Source of the DNA: Jaapia argillacea MUCL 33604
Lineage: Eukaryota; Basidiomycota; Agaricomycetes; Jaapiales; Jaapiaceae
DNA: 64,000 bases
Direction: 5' to 3'
Assembly: GCA_000697665.1 (NCBI GenBank)
Contig: KL197729.1
Coordinates: 74,997 to 138,996 of the forward strand
The notes beneath the pieces were generated by a model. The model was not told where the DNA came from. It ran no database searches and worked only from the letters and a program-made list of their open reading frames with translations. A program made the translations under genes and the position numbers. Positions 23,744 through 36,500 of this stretch are shown in pieces. How positions within the stretch are numbered: the first letter of the stretch is position 1; each line of letters starts with the position of its first letter.

Positions 23744-26559
23744 TTCGGCGACATTCTTTGGGTCTTTGGGGACGGATGGGTTTTCTCTGTGTGTTGTAGC
23801 GGATAGCGATCAATCGCCGAGGGTTAGCTTGGTACTTATGAAGGGGAAATACGAGTCGACGTACGGATTATCGACGTATATCGATTGATCCAGTAAGTAC
23901 CATTCCATCGCCTATCGAAAGACAGCCCGGGTCTTTTGTTGTCTTTTTGAGTCCTCAATCGATGAGGGGAAAGCAAAAATGGTTCGTTCGTCGTTCACTC
24001 CTCAGTTTTTACTTCTCTCCATCATCCATCTGGATAATTTTTTCAGGTGTTGATATCTCTTATCAGGTCCTCGCTTTCAGTCGTCTTGGAGTGTATGGTA
24101 CCCAAGTGGGTGTTTCGTATCCCGCTTCGTGTCGCTTGAACAAAATACCAACGTCAAACTTGGAATGAAGACAGCCAGTAACTCACTCGCCGTTCTCAAT
24201 GGAATAGCACTGCTGGGAAGTCCTCATCTCAGTAGACGAAGATTTCTCAGAGGTGATTTTCTTTTCGAACGGCGAAATAGATGAGTCGGCGTGTGCGATT
24301 CGTATTTTTTATGCCTGATCCTGTTTATTTTCGTTTTGTTTTGTGGGCCATCTCTTTACTCCTTTTAGGTTCTCAACCCCCCGTCGAAGATCTAAAGGCT
24401 CACAACCCGCATCACTACCCAGCCCAACTCAACGATTCATCCCCTCCTCAACATAAAATTCACCTCTTACCTTGCGCCATCGCTTACCTCTAGATGCAGC
24501 TGCGATGGGGTCAAAAGCCCAACATACCGCTCAAGGACTCCCTCCCCCCTCGTTGAACGCCGGCATCGGCGTGTACGGTATGACCCTCCCTCCTTACTAT
24601 CTGATTGCTGAACTGAAGACGTCCCATCCCAAAAGTGCAAACCATCTCATCGGTAGTTCGCCTTCCACATGCGGAGCCTGCTCCTTCGATGTTGCGATAC
24701 TATTATCACGTCTAGTGTCCCCGCGGCTATCCTCATAATGAATTTTTTTGGTATCTCAGTAGAGGGTCCTCTGGGTCCTCTGGGATGACGACCTGTTCGA
24801 CGATGACGGGCAATAAGTCTTGGTACGCGCCAACCGTTGTGCGAGTTCTGGTGTTTATCTTAGGTTTAGTACACTTTCTAGTCGGCAGAGCACTTGTCCT
24901 TGTGAAGATAATAGTTATGGCAGTTTAATTTTCATTGGGTGCACCACTGTTAAGCGTATTTGAATTTCTTCTGTTGAGATCCTTGCGACTCATAGTACCT
25001 TCCGGTAAGTTCTCGCCTTCTACTATCTTCCCCGCCTCTCACCCCATCTTCAAACTAGTCCTCAACCCCATTGACTAGCACTCATCCAACTACCACGATA
25101 ACATCCTCTGATTCAGCTTTTTCTTCATCTCAGTCTTCTTCCTCGTCATCGACCGGTTCTAGCAGTCACCGCGTCTACCAAGTCCACACTTTAACTCAAA
25201 CAAGATGCAAAAGCCGCGGGGAAGAAGTACTTGGTACCGCTGCAGACAATTCGGAGCTCAATGATACGACCAATGCGGAAATTCTGTATGATAATACCGA
25301 GTCTGGGCAGCTCACGTATTTCCATGGTCGCCCTTTCCAAACTCATGGTCTAGGATGCTACCGAACCCACACAAGGAGCCTTTACCTTGGCCAAACTGTG
25401 ATGCCATCGCTGAATGACGCTGAATGGATGAGTCCACGTATTCTTCTCCCCGTACTTTCATGACCGTTCCTGCTTTCCCTTCGTAGTTCGTTTGGTTTCG
25501 TTTGGTGACTCATCCCATGGCGCCATCCCTTTTTTGTGGTTTTGCTACTGCATTTGACGTTCTGAACTTATCAGGCTCCCCTTCGCAATACAAGTCAGGT
25601 AAGTTGAAGACATTCGTGGATGCCTTCTGATTTTGTCTCGGACCGTTATGACCTCTGACGAGCATGACTTTCGTGATCTCTTACCAGGATGGACTAGCTG
25701 GCTCCTACGCTGTAGGCGACAGCCAATCACCGTGTCAGCTTGGACACCCACTCGATTGACGCGACTCGTTCGCGGCATCAAGAGTGCACATCTCGTGGAA
25801 ACGCAGTCAGTCTCCTCACGCACCTAACCGTTCTCTTGTAAACCCCTCTAACTTTCAAGTTAGGCCTCCATCAGACTGCCAAAACCGTCATTAGGTTCAG
25901 AAAGATCGAGCTCGAGAGACGGCGTATTGGCTTGGAGTCCTGTATTGATTTGCCAATCCACATCATATTCAAAAATTCATGAGAATTTATTGTTCAAGTA
26001 TAACTACTTTATGAACGCGGAGAGACGAGATCGAAAGTGAGCAAGAATTACCTGCGAAGATCAGAGATATCTGCGGTGATCACACCGTTGGTGGTAACTG
26101 ACCGATAATTATGGCGGGAGGTTTTTCCTGATGCAGTGGCATGTTTGGCCGTTGCTCTGGTTGTAATCTGTGGGTACTCACAACGGTCGGCGTGGATGCC
26201 AGTGGTGTACTGCCAGTGGTGAGTGGACTCGTGGTGTTCTCTACTGACTCACTTGTGATGTCGGGAGAGGCGGTGTGAAAGTATTAGTGGTTTGAATACC
26301 GACTCGACCGAGAGAAATGAGTACAAGATATGGGTTATTTATATTAGCTACGTGACCGATTCGGAGCAGCAGCGCAGATAAAGGAAAGAACATATAAAGA
26401 ACTGCACAGGAGGGGTAGTACATGAATCTCGAGGTAATTATGTCAAGTAGGAATCATGAAAAGAGTAAACGGATCTCGGGAGGTACAAAGATTGGATAGA
26501 GTGGCTTCTTATGCGTGTTAATGAGTGAAGATGTGACATGGGTGTCATGGTTGCTACCC

Positions 26560-26667
26560 TTGGTACCCTTAGCTTAAGCGCGATGCGATTGATTGGGTGG
26601 ACTGTGATCAAGAGGGCCTCGCAGTTCTAGCAGAGGTCATCATCCTGGCAACCCAGGCACATCGACT
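26560..26667 (-). pseudogene. Residual ZZ finger half-exon with nonsense codon (D1)
   Basis: Minus-strand translation reads MCLGCQDDDLC-stop-NCEALLITVHPIN, matching the second half of ZZ finger 4 (CMHPDCPDYDLCENCEALPI). TAG replaces the CAG seen in D2. The acceptor CAG before the exon is still present here. The first CxxC half of the finger is gone, so this is a relic. Confidence 0.65.
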
Positions 26668-26704
26668 GAAAATTGGAATAAGTTTGAAGGATAAGACGAG
26701 GAAG

Positions 26705-27501
26705 TCAAGGAACAAACAATTTATGGGGCTTTAGCTCTCCATCCGAGGAACGTCGAGGAACTCCACGACCCCCAGCCTAAATGTAAACGCGAATTTGGTT
26801 AGTGATATTCACAGCACTTGGAAACAATCAGAATTCCGTACCAGATCATCAACGCCAAACGTGACACACCCGGAGGGAACGAAGTGTTCTACAGCTGGAG
26901 CCAAGATACTGGCTCCTGTATAGACTCCGATCGCATGAGCAGCAGAGAGATTATCCGTCGCACTAGGTGCAACAAAGGGATGGCCTTGTATAAACCCATC
27001 ACCAGTTCCGGATATTGCTTGACCGAGCGCAGAGACACTGGAAGTGCCCACTGAGTTTCCTTGGACCCCCTCGGTTAGAAGCTGATGAGTGCCGGTGCTT
27101 GACGCAGCACTGACAGCTTCGATACCGCCATGAAGATAAGCGGTGTCAACACCGCCTCCAACGAGCAAACTGAGAGCCCCAAAGACCATAGGCACTACAG
27201 TATCTTGGATACAGTGTTCAGGGCTGCTGTGTCCCCGACGAGACCACTCTTGCTCGAGGACCTGAAGTTTTTGACTGGCAACGCTGAGCTTGCGATTCCC
27301 ATACACAACCGAGGCGGCTACGCTAAGACCGTGAGTGACGACGGCGGCGGCGGCGGCTCCCGCACCAAGACTCATGGATGAGGATGTCTCTTGGCACCGC
27401 TTCTTGTAGATGCTAGCGAGAATCTCCTCGTCAGACCGTTGACGAATTTGCTTGCGGTATTCGTCAGCGTCGAATTGAAGAAGCTGAGACGCAGTGGGCA
27501 T
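26705..27501 (-). CDS. ZZ-family paralogue without zinc fingers (D1 copy)
   Basis: Two exons, 27,501-26,842 and 26,776-26,705, give about 243 residues. The start MPTASQLLQFDADEYRK aligns with the start of the four-ZZ gene at 9.47 kb, and homology continues through IYKKRCQETSSSM, LQVLEQEWSRRGHS and AAHAIGVYTGA. Instead of leading into zinc fingers, exon 2 reads AGGRGVPRRSSDGELKPHK... and meets a TGA at 26,705-26,707. The D2 copy stops at the same place, so the short form predates the duplication. Exon 1 is fully open, which suggests selection on the N-terminal domain alone. A leftover finger exon downstream is dead. Function unknown; the Gly/Ala-rich core could be membrane-associated. Confidence 0.65.
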
Positions 27502-27603
27502 GTTCAAGCGACGACGATTGTTTCGTAAAAAATGGAGGATGAGAAAGGATGTTCAGAGGGGCCGTTCTGCCAGTGGGGTGTCGGAGGAGCGGCTCAGATG
27601 AGG

Positions 27604-27609
27604 CTTATA
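27604..27609 (-). promoter_or_regulatory. TATA-like element of the D1 ZZ paralogue
   Basis: TATAAG about 103 bases upstream of the ATG at 27,501, in the same context as at the four-ZZ gene and the D2 copy. Confidence 0.5.
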
Positions 27610-28711
27610 TCCCAGAGGCCAAAGCACAGCAGTTGTATCAAAGGCGATACCTTGGTGCAAACAACAAACACCAATTGGAAGCAATCAAACTGTTTCCACA
27701 ATTGTTGGGCGTCACAGCGGGGCCTGGGGTGTTGCCAGACATCAGGAGACAAGATCGGCGGAAGAAGCACGATAAGCGGCTTTTGTGTGCGAGTTGCAAG
27801 TCTACCGTTAGTGTTTGTCGATAAACGGAAGGGAATACATAGCTTGAGTTGCGCTCTCCCTGGCAGGGGAAATTTGAAAGTTGGAGGCGTGCAGTGACTC
27901 GTGGCATGTGATGCCGAGAGGCCAAACATATCCTTTTCGCTGAGCCAGAGCTCTGGATCCCGGGCCTGTCCTTACCAGTCTAACAAGACGTCCTCGCTAC
28001 AGTGACTTGTGAAATTATACTGGATATAGCGCCGGTCTCGTGCATGCTATGGTCAGGCAGGACGTTGTTAACTCTACGCCGGTGGCGTGGTCACGGTTGC
28101 GAAGGGAATGTGGCGATTGTACTCAAAGCTGAAGGGCAGTGAGCGTTGATAATGGCAGATAATTCTCCCAGGGAGAAACGAGGGCAGCACAGACTTGGGC
28201 CGACTTGTGGCTAGCTCTGGGGCGACAGAAAGACACCGAATGATAAGAATGAATTGAGTCTGAGAGAGCAAGTGATATGAGACGCCAAGACAATGGCAAG
28301 ACCGAGGATATTGGACGGGCCACAGACCATACAACAACCCAGATAATGATTATGTGACAGGTTGCCAAGGACGGCCAATCAACGGTGCTGCAGCAGAGTT
28401 GAGCTTATTGTGATCCCTCCAGCGTCTATCAACCGTCTTCCGTCTCATCAACTAACTACATCCGTCAACAATGTTCGATTCGGGCCAGAGGGTTTGGGTT
28501 TGGGGTGTTGCTGAGCTGTTAGGGTTGATCCATCTTTGAGGGAGCATGTGGAAGTTTGGACCAATCCTGGGTACTAAATTGTACACGAGGTCTGCCTCAG
28601 TTCCTCCAAACACGTCCCATCGAAATCACAACATTAGTATTTCGTCGAACGACCCTACTTCCTCCCCTCACCCATATTCTCATAACCACTCAATTGCACT
28701 TTGTAACTTCC

Positions 28712-28980
28712 CACTACGGGAAGTAATAGCATTTATTTTGAGTGTCATCGTCACTCCTTCTCGTAAAAAAAGTGCTATGTACACTGGTTCGGACAACACG
28801 CAAAAAGAGTGCCTCTACGAAAACAGCCCAAGGCACTGAGAAAAAAGTTTCAGAGCGGAAAAAGTGCTTAGGCCACTGGCAACAAAAGTGCCCATGGCAC
28901 GCATCAACGAGTCGGTTATTTGGAGTGCGCCAGACACTCAAAAGCCCAAGAGTGGCAACTTTCTCGACAAATGGAGATGA
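28712..28980 (+). repeat. Left TIR and subterminal AGTGCC repeats
   Basis: Inward of the 15-base TIR are about ten short copies of AGTGCC, AGTGCT, GGCACT or CACTGGC in both orientations. The minus frames over this stretch are shadows of the repeats. Confidence 0.6.
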
Positions 28981-30690
28981 TTTAGGGTACAAAGGTAGGT
29001 GAGCACCAGCACAGCAAACAGATGATCGCGACGGTTCCACGTCAGCCACACGAATGAGAGAAATAGGACTGCAGAGATCAAAGCATACGGGGGACGGGGC
29101 AGCAGGGACCATAGACAACATCCAGGAGGATTGATTGAAACGAATGTCACGGGGCATGTAGAAAGCTTGAGACCAGGACAAATAGGAGGAAAACCATGAG
29201 CATTGGGAAGTTTGGACAAGGATCGTCGAATGAGTTGGGCGATAGTATAACTACTTGATCGAGAGCGGGGTGGCAGTGTTGGAAGATGGGTTGGAGTCGA
29301 GGGGTGAGCGTTGGAAAGTTGGGTCTGCATGAAGTTCGTCGAGAGAGTTGGACGATAGTAAGGCTACTTGATCGAGAGCGAGGTAGCGGTGTTGCGAGTG
29401 TGGGTTGTCATATCTTGTAGTCAAGTAGCTAAATACAATGGTATGAGAGTGCTCCAGACTAAAGCAACAACAAGGAAAAACTCACGTTTCGGCTGCTGCA
29501 GTGAGTACTAGTTGGGTCACCTGTATTCGCGATCTGGAACGTGATTCGATGAGTGGTTTGAAGTAGTCAAAGGGAACCTTGATACGGTGCACCAGTTGAT
29601 CTTTCCCGTCTCCGAAACCTTTCTTCTTCTTGGCGCTGGTGCTGGCTTTGGTTTCGGTTCCTTCTTTGTTGGGGCGACAGGTGATGAAAATTTGTCAGCA
29701 AGGTGATATTACCGTGATAAACAGATGTCGGGAAGGTCAAGACAGACATACCTTTGGGAAATCAGCAAGGGACGCCTCCTTGACATTAGATTTTGAAATG
29801 TCCCTGGATTTCTGGAAGGTAAATTGGTTAGCTGAGAACGGTCGTGGGATGGGATTTCAGTAACCTACTCCGTAGCCACGGTAGCATCGACGGAGTCTCG
29901 GATCAAGTATGCATGAGCGAACATATTGCTGACATTTGGAATCATTGGTGAGCCCCTGGTTTCTTCTGTCCTAGACCCCTATGGGATGGAGGGATTGGGA
30001 AATCTTGTCATTCTTGAGCCTACAGGTTAGTAGCACAACAAATTTCACATACCGATATAGACCCAACCATCGCCTCCTCATGACAATTGTTCCTGCTGTG
30101 CGGCCAGCTTGTTCTGAATCTGAGGGTTTCTTGAGGGTTTCCTGGATCACAGCTTCGACAGCCATTGCTCTGCCGTAAGGCACCCTGGGAGGCTGGGAGT
30201 GTCATGCCTATAGCCCTATTTCCATGAGATGAGATAAAGTTAGTGTGGTGCATGTATGTAAATACAAGATATATGTGCATATATGCATTGATATATCTGT
30301 TGACACATCTATCCACCATGACAAGGCAGAGAGTACGTACCCGTAGCTGGTTGGATCAGTCAGCATCGTCAGTCCGATCCATCACATCTTGTGGGTAGTA
30401 ATTGGAAGTTCTTTTTTCGTGAGCGTTTTAGTGGTAGCTTTGATACATTTATCCTCACCACATACAGAGTTTGAAGGTTCTGATGTCAGCATAGTAGAAT
30501 TGGGATGTGATGCACTGATGGCCAGGATGGCCATCAAACGAGTTTCCGAGAAGAAGACCTTGAGGGGGATGACTTGGATGGGTAGCTATGAGGCATGCAG
30601 ACGTTATGGTGTATGGTGTCAGTGCTGCTAATCTAACAGTTCCTTTGAACGCTGCCATCCATCCCCATCCCGTGGTCCCAGGGCTGGGTC
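28981..30690. other. Interior of the TIR element, left part, no intact gene
   Basis: Contains a local duplication at 29,215-29,400 and several short minus-strand frames. Frames near 29,567-29,880 and 29,971-30,183 (-) could be exons of a decayed spliced gene (Lys/Pro/Arg-rich, for example VAPTKKEPKPKPAPAP) but I could not join them convincingly or name a family. Confidence 0.35.
29215..29400 (+). repeat. Tandem duplication of about 115 bases
   Basis: Two direct, diverged copies share TACTTGATCGAGAGCG followed by GGTGGCAGTGTTG or AGGTAGCGGTGTTG, preceded by GTCGA..AGTTGG.CGATAGTA. Confidence 0.6.
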
Positions 30691-31817
30691 TAGTGATGTT
30701 GAGGGCCTGGCTCAGCTCAATACCTGGGGCTTGGGCTTGGCTTTGGCAGGCTCAGGCTTCACAAATCCCAAGCCTGAGCCTCAGGCCCCAAAGAGGGCTT
30801 GGTCAGGCCAGGCTCAGGCCCAAGCCCAGGCTTGTATGAGATAATGGTGAAAAACTTTGATAGATTCGTCTTGGTGAGGGTACGGAAGATACAAATGTTG
30901 AGAGACTCGCAGAGAGTCGAAGGGGACAGGATTGTTGAGGGGAGAGGAATGACCAAAATGAAGATGTGATTTGAGTCACGAGATCTGGGTGTTGGCAAGG
31001 TCGACGGACGACGGTGGAAGCTGTGATCGCCTCGATAAGTGGGTCAGATTTGAAAGAGGTTATCACTTCGAGACAAAGACAAACCACTCACCTGAGTCAC
31101 CTCTTGTCTGTCACCGATAGCTCTGAGGCCCTCGTCCATCTTATACACCACAATTACGGCCTCGCACAAGCTCACAGTTGTTTTTGTTGGCTCGCTAGTG
31201 ATTTGAAGTGAAGTGTCGGGGGCGGCGTGAGCACTGCGATGCACCTGATGGATGAATAAAAGTAAGGGTTTACAGAAATCCAATCACCGACTTGGAGCGT
31301 ACCATTCACTTCTGGTCCTATCTCTTAAGCAAAAAAGTTACCTGCGGTTGGATCATCATCACAGGTGACGACAATAATCCCGATTGTATCACCCCCTTCG
31401 GTTCAAAAGTTCCTGGCCATGTTGGACTGCAGGACCATGACAATAAGTTGACCTCCAAAGCAGGAAAGTGGATAATGGGTCCCCACCTGTCCCCGCAGTA
31501 TGATACCGAGGACGTTTGCGACTTGTCACTGTGACATGGCATCACAAACACACCCTCTCCCTATCCAACTTTTGTGCTGCTTGGGTTCTATGTCCTGCTC
31601 ATTGAAAACTGAGTACCAGAGTCCACTGGCAGCACCAAATATCTCTCCACTATCCCATCATACAAAGCCTGGGCTCAAGCCTGAGGCTCAGGCTTTCCAC
31701 CAACCAAGCCTGAGCCCAAGCTCTATGCAGGCCTCTTATTGGGTCGGGCTTGGCCCAGCTTTTGAGGGTCGGGCTTGGCTCGGCTTTGGGCTTCAAGCTG
31801 AGCCCTCAACATCACTA
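30691..31817. mobile_element. hAT-like MITE with long TIRs and 8-bp TSD
   Basis: Left end TAGTGATGTTGAGGGC is exactly inverted at the right end (GCCCTCAACATCACTA). Imperfect complementarity continues inward for about 150 bases through GGCTTGGGCTCAGGCTT-type sequence (30,700-30,840 against 31,660-31,800). Eight-base flanks are GCTGGGTC (30,683-30,690) and GTTGGGTC (31,818-31,825), a target duplication with one C/T change. The 1,127-base interior has no transposase, so it is a non-autonomous hAT-type element, related in its TAGTG start to the hAT element at 33.6 kb. Confidence 0.8.
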
Positions 31818-33587
31818 GTTGGGTCCACACTCTTGGGACAGTGGCAGAGTTGGAACAGGGTTGAAGGACGTACATACCATGGCCACAGTGGAAGCCAAAG
31901 CTAAGAGCTGACCTCCTCCTACTTGTAGATTCGTTGACGAGTCACAGTGGCAATTGAATGTGCAGGCGGTTTTCTGGAGAGGCGTGTGAATTTGGACTTG
32001 CATGAGTTTGCATTGCATCGACGCATCTGTGGTGCAGCTATTGATATTCATTTGGGGTTTGAACTCAATTTAAACTCAGTCTGCTCCTCCCCACAACATT
32101 GTCGTTGTCGTTGTCCAACTTGTCGCTGCACACCCCATCATTGCTGCCTGAAAATAACTTCTCATCCTTGTCAAAGTGTTGTGGAGAGTCTCATTTGTGT
32201 ACCCATCACAAAAAAACTGGCCCTGCTCTTATTGCTCATAATTAAGACTCACACACTAACCCAAGGTTTGAAGGAACACTCATTGCTCATGCCAATGAGA
32301 ATGTCATCCAGATAGGCACAAAATTCTTGTAAGACAATGTTCCTGTCGCACCAGATAGTTGGGCTTAAAGCAATGCGCATATAGCCTGCTTTGATGGAGG
32401 CACCACCTTCTTATGATGTTTTTGTGAGTCGTTCGTGCACTTGCTAACTTAACCTGGTTTGTCATGCTCAACAAAATTCCACTCAGCCTGGGCACTTGTG
32501 CTACAATGTCCCACTTGCTGCCCCTCACCCACCCATTACCCCTTCAACCATCATGTACACACTCCTTACACTACCCTGGTCACGACCTACACGCTCTCGC
32601 CACCCAATGCACTACCCACGCACCCACCCTATATGCACTTCCGTAACCCCACTGCTCCCCATGAACTGCCGCTAACCCACACCCCATGGCTACCCTACCT
32701 GCGACCAATGCTTCATAAGTTGTTGCACCAGCAAATTTGCCACCCTCACCTGCAACCAAATTTGACCCTCTGGCATCCGGTGCCAATGTCAAAGCGATCA
32801 TGAGTTTCCTTCAAGTAAACGTTGTCATCACGCAAGGTGGGTTGTATTTCAATGTCATCGACCCTTGAAATTTATTATTGTCACCACAGGTTACTGAGAC
32901 TTTTCGGACCACTCCCAGCCCAGCATACAATCACAAATACGGATCTATTGGCGCCCCACCCCAGGCCCAAATAGTGCACAACCATGAGTGAGACGTGAGT
33001 GAGGCCCAACCGAAGAATAGCAGCAGTGAACCATGGGCCAGGGGTCCTATAGACATACAGGTCACTTGAGCTCCCGACGAGAAGGTCGTCACCCCCTCCC
33101 CGTTATGTGTGCCCTCCTGTTATACACCATATGCCGCACGCTACCCCCATGCTATATGCTACTACCACCCCACTCACCACCACGGCCTCCATACGCTCCC
33201 CTCTGTGCCTCACGCAACCACCCTACTCATTCCTGTTCTGTCTACATCTACCCTCCACGCTTCACGCCACCCTACACACTCTGAAATGCCAAAACTCCCA
33301 CAAGGGATGAAGCTGGCATTGTGATGTACAGCATCGACAACAACAACGCCCACAATGATGCTGAGGTAAAGGCAACCAGCTGTCCGAATGAAGTATAGCA
33401 TTCCCACCACAGTTGGAGGATATCACATGTGGTATCTGCAAACCATGGTGGTAATACTATGCTGTGCTTTGCTATGACCGTCCCTAGGCCCCTCACCCTG
33501 ACTCAACTGCCATCTGTGATTGTGACTTGTTTTCCCTGTCATGTGAGGTCACCCCTTCTCAGATCGTCTCCTGCTGGCATGTGATGC
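31818..33587. other. Interior of the TIR element, middle part, retroelement relics
   Basis: No intact gene. It includes a reverse-transcriptase relic (annotated separately) and a short open stretch near 32,685-32,870 (+) that reads like part of a retroelement capsid gene but is broken by TAA. The remaining Pro/His/Thr-rich frames come from C-rich DNA. Confidence 0.35.
32270..32350 (-). pseudogene. Reverse-transcriptase relic with YLDDIL motif
   Basis: The minus strand reads RNIVLQEFCAYLDDILIGM, matching the catalytic YxDD region of LTR-retrotransposon reverse transcriptase preceded by the usual LQEF helix. The frame breaks just upstream and the rest of the polymerase is missing or scrambled. 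It is a different lineage from the Gypsy element at 40 kb, whose motif is FVDD. Confidence 0.55.
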
Positions 33588-33595
33588 TTACCAAA

Positions 33596-36500
33596 TAGTG
33601 TTGCTGTGGTCCGGTTTTGTTCAGTTCAGTGGTGATTTTTTTGAACACAGAACCTGACCCCATATTCGGTTCATGTCTTAACTAGAACCTTGAATAGAAC
33701 ATCTGTGAACCCGTTCAATAGGTCCAGTTCAAGTTCAGAACATGTTTGGACAGGTTCGAGGTGCACAAACATATATCAGCAGTAGTAGATTAATTCACAC
33801 CTCATCAGTGTTTGGTAGCCCTAAGTACTTGAGAATATCGGTAGCCTGATGTGGTGCAGATACTCAGCCATTGCAGTATGTGCTTTTGAGGAGCTGCAGA
33901 GCCTCAAAGACATCTGGAAGAAGATGATTATGCCGTGCTGCACCCGTGATACCCCCACTCGAGAATGCTTGCTCTGCTGCAACTGATGAGCCAGGAATTG
34001 CAAGGTAGTCCTGTGCCATCCAGGATAGAATAGGGTAGGTCAATATATGATGCTAGTAGCAGAAGCATTGAGCTCGACAAAAAAGGATGGAAGGTGATAC
34101 AACACATACCCCCCACCATCGAACCACCTCGCCATCATCAAGGTCTTCGAGGGGAGCTTCAAGGTATGACTTCAATTCCTGATAAGGATCCTGGTTTGCA
34201 AGGCTAGCAGCTTGATGAGCCTGGACAGCTGATCTCATCCAAGAACTTCCATAACACCCTGCTGTAGGTCTTGCAGTAGATGGTAAGGGTCTGCAGCCAT
34301 CTGGAACACATGAACACAAGGAACCGGCGAGGCAGATGACAACTCACCAGATGTTGCAGTATTGACCTCTGCATTGCTGTGAGCAACAAGGTACTTATTG
34401 AACTTGGAACAATAATGTCAGACAACAGCAGGAAACGATCAAAGGATACTTACTCGAGACTCGAGACTTTTCTTCCCAGCTTCCACCCATTTGGCATCCC
34501 ACTTATCTACAAAATAGGCCATCTTGATGCTGGGATTCAGCATTTCAAAATCTCATTGTTAGCCAAACCAGGACAATCGTGAAGTCCAGATGTCGCACCA
34601 AGACATATAAAATATGCATCAGAGTTGTCAGTTTTACGATACCACTTCCCTAGATTATCAAGTCCAGCTTGGAGTGAGGGTTTGATGGTCAAAAACTTGC
34701 TTGCCCTTGAGAACCGCTCCCAAGTCTCTTGAAGTAGCTCAAGAACGGGGATGGCCTGCCATAGGGTAGGGTGAGACGCTGACGAGAATGTTTGATGTGC
34801 ATTTGAAGGTTCCTAATATCTGGAACATCAGTTGATATTCAGACTTTGAGTTGAAATAGAGACTTACTTGGAGAACTTCGTGCATGAGTTCCAACTTCTT
34901 CCAGTCATCAGAAGAGAGGTGAAAATCATAATATGTTTTCGCTGTGAGGTCCAGGACTTCGTCTGCTGAGTTGGCAAGTCTTGTAAATTGGTCAACACCC
35001 TGAATCCCGTCAGTAACCTCAAAAGCTGTATGCAAACAGGCATACCTTCCGCAACAGAAGGATTCATTCAAGAAACTTGAATAGAGAGGCCCACTGTGTG
35101 TGCACCCATAACAAGAGCTGTAAAACAGGTATGTCAAGATCTTTGCATGTCTTGCGAAAGTATGCTTGGGCCTGAGGAGATTTCCAGATCTATGGAGATT
35201 ACAGTTAGTTAACAAAGCAATGACTTCATGTGATGCATGTACCTGGCTAACAAGAGTGAGAGCTTTACCAACAACATCACCAACTTCATAATCGTCAGCA
35301 CCATCATCATTATCAACAGCATCTGTGAGGCCAGCGAGGTACTTGTTCAGTTCGTCGAGGTTGAGGCTTTCACCTCCGTCACTAGTCCGTGCTTGAGCAA
35401 AGGCTGTCTGAATCTTCTTGATCATGGTCTTCTTCATAGTCGGTGAGATATCCTTGATAAAATGCTTGGCACCCAGGTGAATGGCATGCTCAAGGCACCT
35501 ATGAAAATAATGCCATAAGTTATGAAAAGCATGAGATCGAACCTCAACAAACTCACATGATTCATCTCTCCTTAGGATCCCACCTCTGTTTCATTGGGTC
35601 TAATGTTCCCCCAAATGCTCTCACAGCTGTATTGTTGTTAGTTGCATTGTCAGCCATGATCCAACCGACCTTGAGACAAAGTCAGAATGAGCCAATGCGA
35701 GAATGATGTTATATTACCTTTCCTTCGATGCTGTACTCCTTAACTGTCTTTGTAAGGTATGTTGCAATATTCACACCACTGTGATTACCCTCGAGATGGG
35801 TGAAGGCGAGTTGTTCATTCTTTAGGTCCCACTTGTGAGGCTTGTCCAGAGGAGCATCAATGTATTGGGCATTGATTGCGATGAACAGGACACCTTCGTT
35901 TGTCCAACAATTCCTGTCAAGAGATATCTCTGAAGGAATAGACTGGTAACCAGGGTTGAAAGTCAGGATCAAAGTAGCGACAAAAGACAAAAGTACTTAC
36001 CACTAGATGTTCCTTCACTTTGGACTTGACTTCTTCAGCTTGGCAAATGACCTCGCTGCGGATCTTTGTGCAGTGCGGGATGTCCTTGTTGCTCAACGCC
36101 AGACGGACAAACTTGAGGAGCCGTTGAAACAGGCCCTTATCAACAAGCTGAAAAGCCTATAGTTCAAAAGAGAATGAGATCTAATCAAGGCATGCAAGAG
36201 TGGCTACTGACCTCATCTTTGCACACAACAAATTCAATGATGTGATCTAACAGTCCTTCCTTTGTGTATTGCAGGGCTCTGGGAACGAGAACACCATCTA
36301 GTGTTGACTGAGCCCTGAGACAAAACAATATATTAGTCAATACCTAAGGGACCAGCTATCTGCACGTACAAGGTTCCCTTCTCTTTGCCACCTGGGATGG
36401 CCTGCCAGTTCATTGTAATTCTGGCCTCCCGACATTTGTCCCAATAAATGGGGAAATGATCATTTGGGTTTCTAGTGTGAAAGAGTGTTGAGTATCTAGC

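Larger units (their letters stand above)
23744..28711. repeat. D repeat, copy 1 (D1), 5 kb segmental duplication
   Basis: Colinear with 46,586-51,567 (D2) along nearly its whole length, from CGTTCGGCGA to AACTTCC. Differences are scattered substitutions and small indels, for example a roughly 30-base insertion in D2 at 51,130-51,160. It carries a ZZ-family paralogue on the minus strand with its promoter. The Ser-rich plus frame at 25,071-25,463 has no ATG and is broken by TAG in D2, so it is not called. D1 ends where a 10 kb TIR element begins. Confidence 0.85.

Noticed and set aside
25071-25463. Ser-rich 130-codon plus frame in D1
   Set aside because: It begins with TTG rather than ATG and the D2 copy carries TAG in the middle; the Ser run comes from a TC-rich microsatellite.
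27532-27897. 121-codon plus frame upstream of the D1 ZZ paralogue, also open in D2 (50,359-50,727)
   Set aside because: It lies over the conserved promoter of the minus-strand gene, an opposite-strand frame is equally open, and its openness follows from recent duplication. No domain is visible.
32459-33324. Several Pro/His/Thr-rich plus frames up to 114 codons
   Set aside because: They overlap in all three phases over C-rich DNA, the hallmark of compositional open frames.
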